Source: DASPKX01 sp035627835 (GTDB taxonomy: Bacteria; Verrucomicrobiota; Verrucomicrobiia; Limisphaerales; SXQI01). Taken from it: a DNA stretch of 64,000 nucleotides. Positions 8,961 through 17,578 of this stretch are shown here, piece by piece. The stretch is taken from positions 1-64,000 of the forward strand of contig DASPKX010000098.1 of assembly GCA_035627835.1 (NCBI GenBank). Direction: 5' to 3'. Every line of letters starts with the position of its first letter. Within the stretch, counting starts at the first letter, position 1. Below the pieces are notes generated by a model. It was not told the origin of the DNA and made no database searches. It saw nothing but the letters and a program-made list of their open reading frames with translations. Position numbers and translations under genes: made by a program.

Positions 8961-9892
8961 TTAGACCGAGCCAGAGAGAGCCTGTTTCGCACTCACGCGA
9001 TCAAAGGTGCCTGTCAGCACACAATCTACCTCGCGAAATCCGTCAGGGGTGAAGGGGAATATTGTCTTCGCTCGGCCCAGATCATCCGGATACTTCCATT
9101 GCCCATTCTCTAGCCATCGTCGAACAGAGTTATTTGCCTCCGCGAAGGGTGTGAGATCAAATTTGTCTCTCCAAGCGGCTTCTGACGAGCGCTGATGAAC
9201 TAGATGGTCACAACTCGGTCCGGCATGGAGTTCGCGCTTTGGAGGAAATAGTGCTCGAATCGGTCGGGTAGGCCCTCGACGGAGAGCCTCTTGGTGTACC
9301 GATACTTTATCACTGAATGCTTGGCGCCTTCTCGCGGGCCAATAGCAACATTCATCCAATCGGGAAGACCGTCTTCGTTGTAATGCATCACACCACTAAT
9401 CTGGAGTCCACTCCTCGGGCTGATCGTGGTGAACGAATGATTGGTCCATTGAATTGAACCGATACTTAGGTTTGGCACCCCGCCATTAAGCACTCTCGAG
9501 ATGCTTTACAACTTCGCGGGTAGGGAAACAAGCGAACCCTTATTGGTTTTATATGATGTCATTCCTTTGGAGTCGTCGAACTGCCACACGCGGTTCACAT
9601 GCATAGCCATAAAACTCACGAAAGGGCTGAGTGTCCACCTCCTGGCATCTTCCAGGCTGGCAAGCTCTCGAATGAAAAAAGCGTTCGTCTGCCACTTCAC
9701 TTGGTAGTGCCGCGCGTTTCCCTCAGCGCCGTCGCTGACGGAATATACGAGTTCTTCAATGACAGGTGGATTGGCGATGAATTCCTCAAACGCCGAGCTT
9801 CCGCGCGCTTTTTGCGCCGCATGGCCGTTTAGCAAACCACCAAAGGCGAGCACCGCGCCTCGCGAGAACGAGGCAACGAAGATGGGGCACAC
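8961..9892 (-). pseudogene. Broken secreted hypothetical protein gene (one in-frame stop and one frameshift)
   Basis: Three consecutive coding-looking pieces make one gene. The first (9506-9892) begins with a signal peptide-like stretch and has SAFEEFIANPPVIEELVYSV and YQVKWQTNAFFIREL. It ends in TAA at 9506-9508, yet the same frame continues for 101 more codons to 9200 with sensible sequence (GVPNLSIGSIQWTNHSF, GVMHYNEDGLPDWMNV). After about 9200 the coding signal moves to another frame (KFDLTPFAEANNSVRR, GQWKYPDDLG) and stops at 8961. The PPVIE...WQ..AFF pattern recalls uncharacterised secreted paralogues of Pedosphaerales. Either the gene is decaying or the assembly carries two errors. Confidence 0.7.
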
Positions 9893-10050
9893 CGAGAGTA
9901 GGACTGAATCCTTGGTGGCGCAAACACGATGTTAGCAGCGGTAATCTTGGCCTTCAAGATTTCACGCGATTCCTACAACCATGGCACCCTTAAGTTCCAA
10001 GCGAAGCGGGGCGATCCCTTCAACCTTCGCTGGATGGCGCTAGCGCTTAA

Positions 10051-10617
10051 TTATGGCTGCGAATAGCTGATTGACGAAAAGATCATGGTCAAAGCGCCAG
10101 CGAACACCAACACAAGAATTAACAGCGTGATTGCGTTTTGCTTTTTCCGCCGTTGAGCCGCTTCCGCAATTCGTGCCTCTGCCTGCTCCCAACATCGCGC
10201 AGCCTCTTGCGCGCTGACTTGGCTGGCTAAGAGTTTTTCCAGCCCCGTCGCTATCGCCGTCACTAAGTCATAGTGAAGCTTAAGCCGAGCCGGGTTCGTT
10301 ATATCTTTTTCTGTCACTTCAGCCTGTGCCCCCACTAGAGGACGACCTCCCCAACCGGCGCTTGGCGTAATCCGAATGGCGACAGTGACCCGGCCACGAT
10401 CATATTCCAAGTGGAGCGCCTGCGGCAGTTCAGCTACGGATCGCGCGCGGCCTTCACTCTTTTTGCCGCGGCTCATGGTCAGGCTGCTGCGATTCGCTGG
10501 AGCGGCATCCTCTCTCTGGGGAGATGGGATAAACCCCCTTTGAGCCAAAAAATCAGCGGCGACCTGGAAGGCTCTCGCTTCATCCAAGGTCGTAACAAAG
10601 GTATGCTCGACAATCAT
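10051..10617 (-). CDS. Hypothetical tail-anchored protein in the zinc-ribbon/CPBP operon
   Basis: A 188-residue protein of no recognised family. The body is soluble and mixed alpha/beta (EHTFVTTLDEARAFQVAADFL; LEYDRGRVTVAIRI), followed by an Ala/Glu/Arg-rich helix (~140-163) and a C-terminal transmembrane span (NAITLLILVLVFAGALTMIF) with only a few residues beyond, so it is probably tail-anchored with a cytoplasmic body. ATG 10617 overlaps the TGA of the preceding CPBP gene (ATGA), which decides the start against a TTG two codons upstream. The tight coupling suggests a shared complex or process with the CPBP protein. Confidence 0.65.
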   Translation of the reverse strand: MIVEHTFVTTLDEARAFQVAADFLAQRGFIPSPQREDAAPANRSSLTMSRGKKSEGRARSVAELPQALHLEYDRGRVTVAIRITPSAGWGGRPLVGAQAEVTEKDITNPARLKLHYDLVTAIATGLEKLLASQVSAQEAARCWEQAEARIAEAAQRRKKQNAITLLILVLVFAGALTMIFSSISYSQP

Positions 10618-11417
10618 ACCCAAGGGATTTCGCCTGCTTCATGCAAGATCACGAGCAGATTGTGTGTGAAATGGAGAAACATTCCAGGCACAAGTGAGTT
10701 TGTGCGGTTTCTAAACCATCCCAGAACAAGGCCAAGCGCCAAAAGGTGCGGCAAGCTGGGAATGGACAGATGCAAAATCGCAAACATCAGCGCGGAGACC
10801 CACAACGCTTGCCGCGAGCCCAGCACTCCGTTTAAGGATCCCTGCACCACCCCGCGAAAAGCAACCTCCTCGACGATAGCTGGCTGCACGCACACCAACA
10901 GCACAGCCCAGCCCAAGCCGTAGCCTTCCTCCTGAAAGATGAGGAGATAATTGACATCCTGAATGCCGAGAGCAACAAGCCATTCGACGGTAAAGTGCGC
11001 CGCCACGTACGTGGGCGTCGCGAGAAGCATTGCCGCCAGCAGCCAAGCCAAATTAAATCGGGCTCGCAGAGGCTCGATTACTACGCGCAATGCGGCGAAG
11101 GACCAAAACGCGACGACGGCTGTCGACACGCTACTGGAAATCAAATCCGCCGAGACAGACCACGTGCCGTCATTTGCACGCGCCCAAATGGCAAAACTTA
11201 GCGAGACTAACAAGAGAGTGAAATACAGCCACATCGCTGACCTGACCGCTTTCAGGTCAGAGGAATACTGCTTCTGATCTAATGACGCGCCAGTCTCCCG
11301 CTGCTCAGAGAAACAGGCGCATTGAATTGCGCCGGAGGCGAGGGAAGCGCCACAACGAGTGCAGAAGCGAGCAAGCGGCGCCGAAACGAGCTCGGGCTCT
11401 GGGTCCCCCAGGGGCAT
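10614..11417 (-). CDS. CPBP-family intramembrane metalloprotease with N-terminal zinc ribbon
   Basis: A 267-residue membrane protein. Residues 19-35 carry a partial zinc-ribbon (CTRCG ... CAC). Then come about six transmembrane spans with the CPBP (CAAX protease/bacteriocin-processing, Rce1-like) signature: EEVAFRG (Glu183, Glu184, Arg188), FAILH with His216, and the final HFTHN with His249. These are the metal-binding and catalytic residues of Rce1-type glutamate proteases, so it is likely active. Substrates are unknown; relatives process prenylated proteins, bacteriocin leaders or anti-sigma factors. It is the middle gene of a three-gene unit, 5 bases after the zinc-ribbon membrane protein and overlapping the next gene by ATGA. 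Confidence 0.88.
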   Translation of the reverse strand: MPLGDPEPELVSAPLARFCTRCGASLASGAIQCACFSEQRETGASLDQKQYSSDLKAVRSAMWLYFTLLLVSLSFAIWARANDGTWSVSADLISSSVSTAVVAFWSFAALRVVIEPLRARFNLAWLLAAMLLATPTYVAAHFTVEWLVALGIQDVNYLLIFQEEGYGLGWAVLLVCVQPAIVEEVAFRGVVQGSLNGVLGSRQALWVSALMFAILHLSIPSLPHLLALGLVLGWFRNRTNSLVPGMFLHFTHNLLVILHEAGEIPWV

Positions 11418-11422
11418 GCAGA

Positions 11423-11962
11423 TCAGGCCTGTTTCAACTGTGGCAGCAGCCGCCGGTACTTAATGCCAGCGTTGATTGCTCGACTCAGAGCAACCACTAT
11501 CAGGATTTTGATTAGAATCCCGCGAGCCAGTTGCGACGGATCTGCGATGGCGTCCAACAAGTGAATCGTCACATAGAGGACCAAACCTACGATTGCAGCT
11601 GGCAGAGGATTATGCCCAGCCCAGACGAAGAGCGCCCAATAGATCGCAGCGATCGCGAGCACGACGAAAGGAACAAAGGAAGCAATCTCCGGGTTGCTCC
11701 GGGCCACAGGAAAAAAGATCAATGCAAAGATCGTTTGAATGATCGCGACGGCAAGCAACGCTCCTTTTGCCTTTTTTACATGCGCCTTCAGCTCCTCGCC
11801 CACAAGCTGGCGCGCAGCATTGCTGTCGGGCAACTCGGCGGTTACTAAACGAGGCCCGCTCGCCCTCGAGTCGGGCAGAGCCTTGCCACATGCGCCACAA
11901 AATGCGGCGAGACTGTCATTCTGGGCGCCGCAATGCGGACAGGGGGAAGTGGACTCAGCCAT
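11423..11962 (-). CDS. Zinc-ribbon membrane protein
   Basis: A 179-residue protein starting with a double-knuckle zinc ribbon (CPHC at 8-11 and CGAC at 22-25), a charged linker with LVGEELKAHVKKAKGALL, and four hydrophobic spans covering about residues 68-165. Zinc-ribbon/membrane fusions of this type are common in bacteria and lack an assigned function. It heads the unit with the CPBP protease and the tail-anchored protein; the shared zinc-ribbon start of the first two products suggests paralogous or co-operating membrane proteins. Confidence 0.75.
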   Translation of the reverse strand: MAESTSPCPHCGAQNDSLAAFCGACGKALPDSRASGPRLVTAELPDSNAARQLVGEELKAHVKKAKGALLAVAIIQTIFALIFFPVARSNPEIASFVPFVVLAIAAIYWALFVWAGHNPLPAAIVGLVLYVTIHLLDAIADPSQLARGILIKILIVVALSRAINAGIKYRRLLPQLKQA

Positions 11963-12115
11963 AGGAGATTAAATTAGCAGCTCGGGTGGATAATTGAAAC
12001 TGGCTGCATAGAACACACGTTGTCAAAGCAAATGTGCTCACGCGTAAAGAACCAGCCGCTTACGGAAAGGACAGGCTAGTTTACGCCCAACGAGGCTCGG
12101 AAAATCCCCCTGAAA

Positions 12116-12604
12116 CTACCAGGAATAGCTGACGCTGTGGACTAAGCCGGAGGACGACGGGGTGCGGAAGAGATTCGGGTCTGGAGCGATGGCTTGCGTC
12201 GAAGGAACAGGGGGCTCAACAAAATTTGCCGGTGCGTTGGCGTAAGTCGGGACTGCAGCGGGAGCGAGATTCAATGGACTAGCTGCGGGCTCAGCGTGGA
12301 GCCAGGGTTGAGCCAGGCGGGTGGCGTGGGCTCCTGTGGCTTCAAACAGTTGCGCCACTCGGTAGCCGAGGAATAACAGGCTGGAGACAGCGAAGCCGCA
12401 GCCGCACGCCATGGCGGTGCGAGCGTCGAAGTGGGACAACAGTGCGCGCCACCAAGTCTGCTTGGTGCGCTCTTCAATCTCGATCTGCGCGATGACGCGG
12501 TCGCTGAAATAGGTGAAATACCCCGGAGGCGGCTGTTCGTGCTTCTTGCACGCGAGCAATTGGCGAAGCTGCGAGAAATCGTCCTCAGGAGTCGGAGCGC
12601 TCAT
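12116..12604 (-). CDS. Hypothetical membrane protein coupled to the ECF sigma factor (candidate anti-sigma)
   Basis: A 162-residue protein with one transmembrane span (TAMACGCGFAVSSLLFLGYRV, ~77-97), a ~75-residue N-terminal cytoplasmic part (FSQLRQLLACKKHEQPPPGYF) and a Pro/Ala-rich C-terminal part. Its ATG overlaps the TGA of the sigma gene (ATGA). That coupling and the single-span layout are what is seen for anti-sigma factors, but no zinc-binding HxxxCxxC (ZAS) motif is present, so the role is inferred from position only. Confidence 0.6.
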   Translation of the reverse strand: MSAPTPEDDFSQLRQLLACKKHEQPPPGYFTYFSDRVIAQIEIEERTKQTWWRALLSHFDARTAMACGCGFAVSSLLFLGYRVAQLFEATGAHATRLAQPWLHAEPAASPLNLAPAAVPTYANAPANFVEPPVPSTQAIAPDPNLFRTPSSSGLVHSVSYSW

Positions 12605-13227
12605 TTCAGGTAATCTGAAAGATAGGCTTGGAGTTGTTGTCTGGCGTAAAACAATCGAGACCGCACTGTGCCAGTGTTGCAGTCCATAATCTTCCCAATC
12701 TCCTCATGGGAGAGCCCTTGGATATCGTGCAGTGTCACCACGAGCCGATGTGTTTCTGACAACTTCTGCATCGCCATGTTCAATCGTTCCTGCAGCTCGG
12801 TTAGCCCAGCGTCGCGCCGCGGGGTTTTGTCCGACACCAGGGCGACCAGCTCGGGGTTGTTTTCCACGTTCACGTCCATGTCGTTCAGCGACATGTGAAC
12901 GCGGTTCTTGCGCTGCTTGAGGAAGTTGATCGTTTTGTTCACCGCGATCCGGTAAACCCAGGTGAAAAAGCTCGAATCGCCTTTGAAACTCTTTAGCGCC
13001 CGGTACGCCTTGATGAAGGTGTCCTGCGTGAGGTCATTGGCATCCTCGTGGTTCGAGGTCATATGATAGACGGTGGCGTAAATCCGCTCCTGAAAGCGGC
13101 GCACCATCTCATCATACGCGGCCAAGTCCCCGTTCTGCGCGCGCGCCACAAGCTCTCTCTCCGCCAACTCTGCGATTGGCGCTGAGATGCCTGCGTGCTC
13201 TCTTTGGAGGGTTGCTGTGTCTGACAT
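12601..13227 (-). CDS. ECF-type RNA polymerase sigma factor
   Basis: A ~208-residue sigma-70 family protein of RpoE type. Region 2 is clear (ELVARAQNGDLAAYDEMVRRF, then DANDLTQDTFIKAYRALKSF and SFFTWVYRIAVNKTINFLK), as is region 4 with its helix-turn-helix (LSETHRLVVTLHDIQGLSHEEIGKI, GTVRSRLFYARQQL). It directs RNA polymerase to a specific promoter set. ATG 13227 is chosen; a TTG five codons upstream (13242) is possible. The next gene overlaps by four bases and may encode its regulator. Confidence 0.93.
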   Translation of the reverse strand: MSDTATLQREHAGISAPIAELAERELVARAQNGDLAAYDEMVRRFQERIYATVYHMTSNHEDANDLTQDTFIKAYRALKSFKGDSSFFTWVYRIAVNKTINFLKQRKNRVHMSLNDMDVNVENNPELVALVSDKTPRRDAGLTELQERLNMAMQKLSETHRLVVTLHDIQGLSHEEIGKIMDCNTGTVRSRLFYARQQLQAYLSDYLK

Positions 13228-13280
13228 ATCCTTGTGCGGCAATGAGTGTGTTAGACGGAACTCCTTGCCTTCTTGTTTAA

Positions 13281-14321
13281 TTAAACCCCCAGGGTTTCTA
13301 TTTGTTGCGCGAAAAATTCAGCGGCTAATGTCAGTGGTTTTGCCCGTGATGCTGGCTCCAGCACCGCCAGGAATTCCCTCGCATTCTCCAAATATTGCGA
13401 CACAACCGCGCGAGACTGAACTAATGCATCATATTTTTCCAGCAAATCCCTCATTTGCGGCCATTGGTCCGGCGTCCACGCGCCCAACATGCCTTCCAAT
13501 CGAGCACGGTCTGTGCCGCTCGCTTGCTCAAGGACAATCAGGATCGGCAGGGTCAGCTTCCCGCTCGCCAGATCCGTCCCCAAACTTTTGCCAGCAGTCG
13601 CTTCGGAGCCGAAAATGTCAATGCAATCGTCGTAAAGCTGATAGGCCGTCCCCAATGCGTAACCATATTGGCGCAAACCACTTCTGACGACTGGAGACGC
13701 GTCCGATAAGGCCGCGCCCATGTCACAGGCGAGGGCGAACAACTCGCCAGTTTTCATGCCGACGATCTTCAAATATTCCGCACGGCCCAGTTGCAAATTC
13801 CCGCGATTGTGCGTCTGGAGGATTTCGCCGGAGCAAACGAGCTTTGAGGATTGTGCGACAGCACGGCACACATCGAGAGTCGTAAATGACGCAGCAAGAT
13901 GAAGCGCCTGGGCAAATATGCAGTCGCCGACCAGGATCGAGATCCCATTACCCCACCGCGCGGCCATTGTGGGCCGACTCCGTCGAACGGAGGCCTCGTC
14001 CATGACGTCGTCATGCACCAGCGTGGCCAGGTGAACCATTTCGATGATCACGGACGCTGTGATCAGTTGATCCTCATGTTGACCGCCAACAGCGTTTCCG
14101 CTGAGCGCAACGAGAGTTGGGCGGATTTGTTTGCCCTGGTTCGTCAGGGCGTAACGAGCGTACGGAGCAATCTCGGGATCAAAGCTCTGAATTTGTGCTG
14201 CGAGCGTGGAAGAGACGCGGTCCAGAAAGGGTCTGACCGGTTCCACGATTTCATTCCAAACCCGCTGAACAGAGATTGTTGGAAGCGGAGGTTGGCCCGA
14301 CCTGGGGGCGGTTGCCGACAT
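13281..14321 (-). CDS. ispB: Trans-polyprenyl diphosphate synthase (octaprenyl-type)
   Basis: A 346-residue all-trans isoprenyl diphosphate synthase that adds isopentenyl diphosphate units to an allylic primer, supplying the quinone side chain or a similar long prenyl chain. The first Asp-rich motif is LVHDDVMD (Asp104, Asp105, Asp108), the second is YDDCID, with KQIRP and MKTGELFALA in the expected places. Product length cannot be set from sequence alone; similarity to octaprenyl/solanesyl enzymes is inferred from length and motif context. It follows the toxin-antitoxin pair on the same strand after 72 bases. Confidence 0.88.
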   Translation of the reverse strand: MSATAPRSGQPPLPTISVQRVWNEIVEPVRPFLDRVSSTLAAQIQSFDPEIAPYARYALTNQGKQIRPTLVALSGNAVGGQHEDQLITASVIIEMVHLATLVHDDVMDEASVRRSRPTMAARWGNGISILVGDCIFAQALHLAASFTTLDVCRAVAQSSKLVCSGEILQTHNRGNLQLGRAEYLKIVGMKTGELFALACDMGAALSDASPVVRSGLRQYGYALGTAYQLYDDCIDIFGSEATAGKSLGTDLASGKLTLPILIVLEQASGTDRARLEGMLGAWTPDQWPQMRDLLEKYDALVQSRAVVSQYLENAREFLAVLEPASRAKPLTLAAEFFAQQIETLGV

Positions 14322-14393
14322 GCGCCCCGACTGTACGACCCACCCACCCCTAAGTCAATGAAACGGAACGGAGCGAGCCACCGAAGCTTGGGC

Positions 14394-14819
14394 TCAGAGC
14401 AGGTTCACCTTAAAACCAAGCTCCTCCGCCGCTCTAGCTTGCTGTTTGTCATAGGTCAACAGTCGGGAAGCTCCGAACTCCACCATCGCGCCAAGGTGCA
14501 GCCGATCCAACGAACGACAATGAACTCTGCTCGTGACCGCTTGCCTGGTAGCCTCCTTCACTGCCTCATCGGAAGTAGTTCTCCGAACGAACGGCTCCGT
14601 TCCTAAAAGCTGGTTTATCATCTGAACGCGTTTCAGAAACTCACCCCCGGAAAGCGAACCTCCAAATCGTAACGCACTCAGGTGACAGATGGTTTCCAGT
14701 TCCACTAGATCCGAAACGAAGACCTCTGTCTCGGATTCCAACACCTCTGCTACGGCTGCACTTTCGGATTGCTCCTCCAGCAGGCGCACGAATGAGCTAG
14801 TGTCGATGTATAGGCTCAT
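14394..14819 (-). CDS. PIN-domain ribonuclease toxin (VapC family)
   Basis: A 141-residue PIN domain protein. The acidic metal site is complete: Asp6 in YIDTSSF, Glu42 in LVELETIC, Asp105 in SLDRLHL and Asp124 in LTYDKQQ. VapC toxins are Mg-dependent RNases that cut tRNA or rRNA when not held by antitoxin. Its ATG overlaps the stop of the antitoxin gene by four bases, the usual arrangement. Confidence 0.88.
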   Translation of the reverse strand: MSLYIDTSSFVRLLEEQSESAAVAEVLESETEVFVSDLVELETICHLSALRFGGSLSGGEFLKRVQMINQLLGTEPFVRRTTSDEAVKEATRQAVTSRVHCRSLDRLHLGAMVEFGASRLLTYDKQQARAAEELGFKVNLL

Positions 14820-15070
14820 TCCTCATTGCGGTCCTTCTCGACCTGTTTCACCAGCGCGTCTCCTAAGCCAGGAATGCGGATTTCACGCAATAGCGCCAAA
14901 TGCTCCTTTGCATTGAACCGCTTGCGAGGCGCCAGATCTTTTGGATCGATTACAACGAGCTTTGCAACGGGCCGGGAGTCACGAGTGATAAGAATCTCAC
15001 GCTCCTGCGCAAGCGCTGCCTCGGCTTGCGGCCACTTATGGCGAAGGTCTCGAACGGTGATCGACTTCAT
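14816..15070 (-). CDS. Phd/YefM-type antitoxin
   Basis: An 84-residue protein with the Phd/YefM N-terminal DNA-binding fold: MKSITVRDLRHKWPQAEAAL followed by EREILITRDSRPVAKLVVID, and a charged C-terminal tail suited to bind the toxin. It sits directly upstream of the PIN toxin with an ATGA overlap. The 18-base palindrome just upstream is its likely autoregulatory operator. In this pair a Phd-type antitoxin serves a PIN toxin, a known combination. Confidence 0.85.
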   Translation of the reverse strand: MKSITVRDLRHKWPQAEAALAQEREILITRDSRPVAKLVVIDPKDLAPRKRFNAKEHLALLREIRIPGLGDALVKQVEKDRNEE

Positions 15071-15078
15071 GGTTTGAA

Positions 15079-15096
15079 TGTATCACATGTGATACA
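15079..15096. promoter_or_regulatory. Toxin-antitoxin operator (perfect 18-base palindrome)
   Basis: TGTATCACATGTGATACA is a perfect palindrome ending 8 bases upstream of the antitoxin ATG (15070, minus strand). Position and symmetry fit the site at which a dimeric Phd/YefM antitoxin represses its own operon. Confidence 0.7.
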
Positions 15097-15105
15097 CCGT
15101 GCCAT

Positions 15106-16299
15106 CTATTTCAAAGCTCTGTTATAAGCAGCAAGGAGTTGCTCCACGGAACGGCCCCAGTTCAGGTCGTTCTTTAAGCGTCGGGCGCCGTACTCGCCCA
15201 TCCGGGCGCGCTTCGCGGGGTCGTTCAGAAGGTCATTGATCGCCTCCGCCAGTTTCTCACCGGAATTTTCCGGCACATACACGGAGGCATCCTGAGCCGA
15301 GGCGCGGCCTTCGACCAAGTCGAACATGACCTGCGGCTTACCAAAAGCCATGTACTCGAGCACTTTGTTCATCGTGCATCCGTCATTGTAGGAATTCTTC
15401 GGATCCCCAGAGACGCCGAGATCAATCGTTTGCAAGGCGGAGAACAGGAACTCATTCGAAACGCGCCCAGGCAAATCGACAAACTCCTTTAAGCCGAGCC
15501 GATCCCGCAATGCGACGAGCTTCTCGTATTCTGGGCCTGTCCCCATCAACAGAAACTGCACATCGGTTCGGCCCCGTTTCTGTATCAGATGCTCCGCAGC
15601 CTCGATGACGTAATTCACGCCATCCGCGTCCCCCATAACACCGATATAACCGATGAGAAACTGCCGACCCTTCTTCAACTCCAATTGGTAAGGCGCATCG
15701 AGCCCTCCGATCTTTGGCGCTGTGCGCACCACAAAGACATTCTCCGGCTTCTTGCGTCCGCGGGTATGCGCCACATGCCGCACGGATTCATTCGTGGCAA
15801 TCACCACATCGGCCACAGCATGAGTGAAACGCTCGGCCAGGCGCACAGCAGAATAAAACAACCCACGTTTGCCGAACTTCGCCTCGAACATCTCCGGCCA
15901 GAGATCGTGCACATCGTAGATCACCCGCACACCGAGGAGCTTGAACGGAAGCGCTATAGTGAAGAGAATATCCGGAGGGTTGCAGAGGTGGATCAGCTTA
16001 AACCGATGCTTGAACCACGCTTTCCAACTCAGCCGAAACTCCCCCCAGAGCGCGCTTGCATATTCCGCAAAGAAGCCGACGAATCCGCCCGCTTCCGAGC
16101 TGATCCAATGCCGATAAATCTGAATGCCGTCAAGTTTCTCCTCCGAAGCGGTGTAGCCGCGCATCTTCGGGCAGATCACGATCACCTCGTAACCGGCGTC
16201 ACGCAGGGCGCACGATTCCTGCCACACACGCCGATCCAGCGGCACTGGCAGATTCTCAACGATGATCAGTATTGGACCCTTACCAGCAGAAGCCTTCAT
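15106..16299 (-). CDS. Glycosyltransferase family 4 protein (WbuB-like)
   Basis: A ~397-residue GT-B glycosyltransferase. The N-terminal half has the acceptor-side pattern ENLPVPLDRRVWQE and IYDVHDLWPEMF; the donor half has YIGVMGDADGVNYVIEAA, LLMGTGPEYEKL and NDGCTMNKVLEYMAFGKPQVMFD with the conserved Glu of family 4. Such enzymes assemble O-antigen, capsule or exopolysaccharide repeats on the cytoplasmic side of the membrane. ATG 16299 is preferred over an upstream frame start because the protein family begins at the K-GPILIIVEN strand; this gives a 20-base overlap with the upstream dehydrogenase gene. Confidence 0.88.
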   Translation of the reverse strand: MKASAGKGPILIIVENLPVPLDRRVWQESCALRDAGYEVIVICPKMRGYTASEEKLDGIQIYRHWISSEAGGFVGFFAEYASALWGEFRLSWKAWFKHRFKLIHLCNPPDILFTIALPFKLLGVRVIYDVHDLWPEMFEAKFGKRGLFYSAVRLAERFTHAVADVVIATNESVRHVAHTRGRKKPENVFVVRTAPKIGGLDAPYQLELKKGRQFLIGYIGVMGDADGVNYVIEAAEHLIQKRGRTDVQFLLMGTGPEYEKLVALRDRLGLKEFVDLPGRVSNEFLFSALQTIDLGVSGDPKNSYNDGCTMNKVLEYMAFGKPQVMFDLVEGRASAQDASVYVPENSGEKLAEAINDLLNDPAKRARMGEYGARRLKNDLNWGRSVEQLLAAYNRALK

Positions 16300-17578
16300 A
16301 CTTGCAAGGCAACTGCCGCAATTCGGGCCAACCATTCACATCCAGCACTCGATGATTGGAAGTCACCAGCCGACCAAGATCCAAAACTGAAGCGCATCGC
16401 TGCGCCGCCACGATTAACCCGCCTCCGCCCAGCGCAGAGGCCAAGTCCTTTTGCAAAAGCGAGGCGAGATGGGGCATTTTCGTGTCGATCAATCGCTTAT
16501 TGCTGCCCACAAGCTGCGCGAGGTTCAACTGCGGGTCATAAATTCGGACCGCATGCCCGCGCCCGAGAAGCGTCTGGGCGACATCCACCATCGCGCTTTC
16601 GCGCAGGTCGTCGGTGTTCGACTTGAAGGAGAGCCCAAGAATAATCACCTCATGCTGCCCAGCCTCTTCGATGCGCAGCAGCAGATTCCGTAAATGCTGC
16701 TCGTTGCTCTGCAGCAGATTCTCCAACACGGGTAGCGACACTCCGTTCTGCCGCCCAAAATGCGTGAGCGCCCGCACGTCCTTCGGCAAGCATGAGCCGC
16801 CAAAAGGATTCCCCGGCCGCATGTAGTAAGGCGATAAATTCAGCTTCCGATCCTGGCAAAGCAGCGTCATCACCATTCCAGAGTCGATACCCAATTCCTT
16901 GCCTAAGCGGCCGATTTCATTGGCGAAGGCGATCTTCGTGGCGTGAAAAGCGTTGCAGGCATACTTGATCATCTCCGCCGTGTTCCAATTCACGATCGCA
17001 GCATCTGCCCCGAACAACTCCATCATCTCCGCATCGGGCCGGTCGCCAGTCTGCGTTCCTGCGACGACGATGGATGGTTTCAGAAAGTCTTCCACCGCTG
17101 CGCCTTCGCGGAGAAACTCTGGATAATAGAAAACCTGCAATTGCCCGCCGCTCACCAGGTCCGAAAGAAACTCAGCCACGATGCCAGCCGTGCTTCCCGG
17201 GAGCATTGTGCTACGGAAAACGAGCGCATGCTTTTTCCCGCTCGCGCGCAACGAGTCTCCGATTTGGGCCGCCACTTGCCGGACAAACCGCAAGTCCAGC
17301 GCCCCGGTGATTGCCGAAGGAGTTCCCACACAAACGAGGGAGACGTCCGTCGCCTGCACGGCTGCCTCGACATCTGTGGTCGCCTTGAGCAATCCATTCT
17401 CGCGCGCCTGCTTCAACAATTCCGGCAATCCCGGCTCAATGATGGGCGCTTCGCCGCGGTTCAGCGTTTCGACCTTCGGGGCGTGCACATCCACGCCGGT
17501 GACTTCATGCCCGCGAAGCGTCAGGCACCCAGCGGTCACAGCCCCGACATATCCCAGGCCGAAAATGCTGATTTTCAT
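16280..17578 (-). CDS. Nucleotide-sugar 6-dehydrogenase (GDP-mannose/UDP-glucose type)
   Basis: A 432-residue enzyme oxidising a nucleotide sugar to its uronic acid with two NAD. It begins with the Rossmann motif MKISIFGLGYVGAVTAGCL, has VCVGTPS, the central EMIKYACNAFHATKIAFANEI, and the active-site loop GNPFGGSCLPKDVRAL with the catalytic Cys, then ILGLSFKSNTDDLRES. The YYMRPGNPFGGSCLPKD context resembles AlgD-type GDP-mannose dehydrogenases more than UDP-glucose enzymes, so GDP-mannuronate is the more likely product. Its start lies directly after the stop of the heparinase-like gene. It would feed a uronic-acid-containing polysaccharide. Confidence 0.9.
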   Translation of the reverse strand: MKISIFGLGYVGAVTAGCLTLRGHEVTGVDVHAPKVETLNRGEAPIIEPGLPELLKQARENGLLKATTDVEAAVQATDVSLVCVGTPSAITGALDLRFVRQVAAQIGDSLRASGKKHALVFRSTMLPGSTAGIVAEFLSDLVSGGQLQVFYYPEFLREGAAVEDFLKPSIVVAGTQTGDRPDAEMMELFGADAAIVNWNTAEMIKYACNAFHATKIAFANEIGRLGKELGIDSGMVMTLLCQDRKLNLSPYYMRPGNPFGGSCLPKDVRALTHFGRQNGVSLPVLENLLQSNEQHLRNLLLRIEEAGQHEVIILGLSFKSNTDDLRESAMVDVAQTLLGRGHAVRIYDPQLNLAQLVGSNKRLIDTKMPHLASLLQKDLASALGGGGLIVAAQRCASVLDLGRLVTSNHRVLDVNGWPELRQLPCKYEGFCW

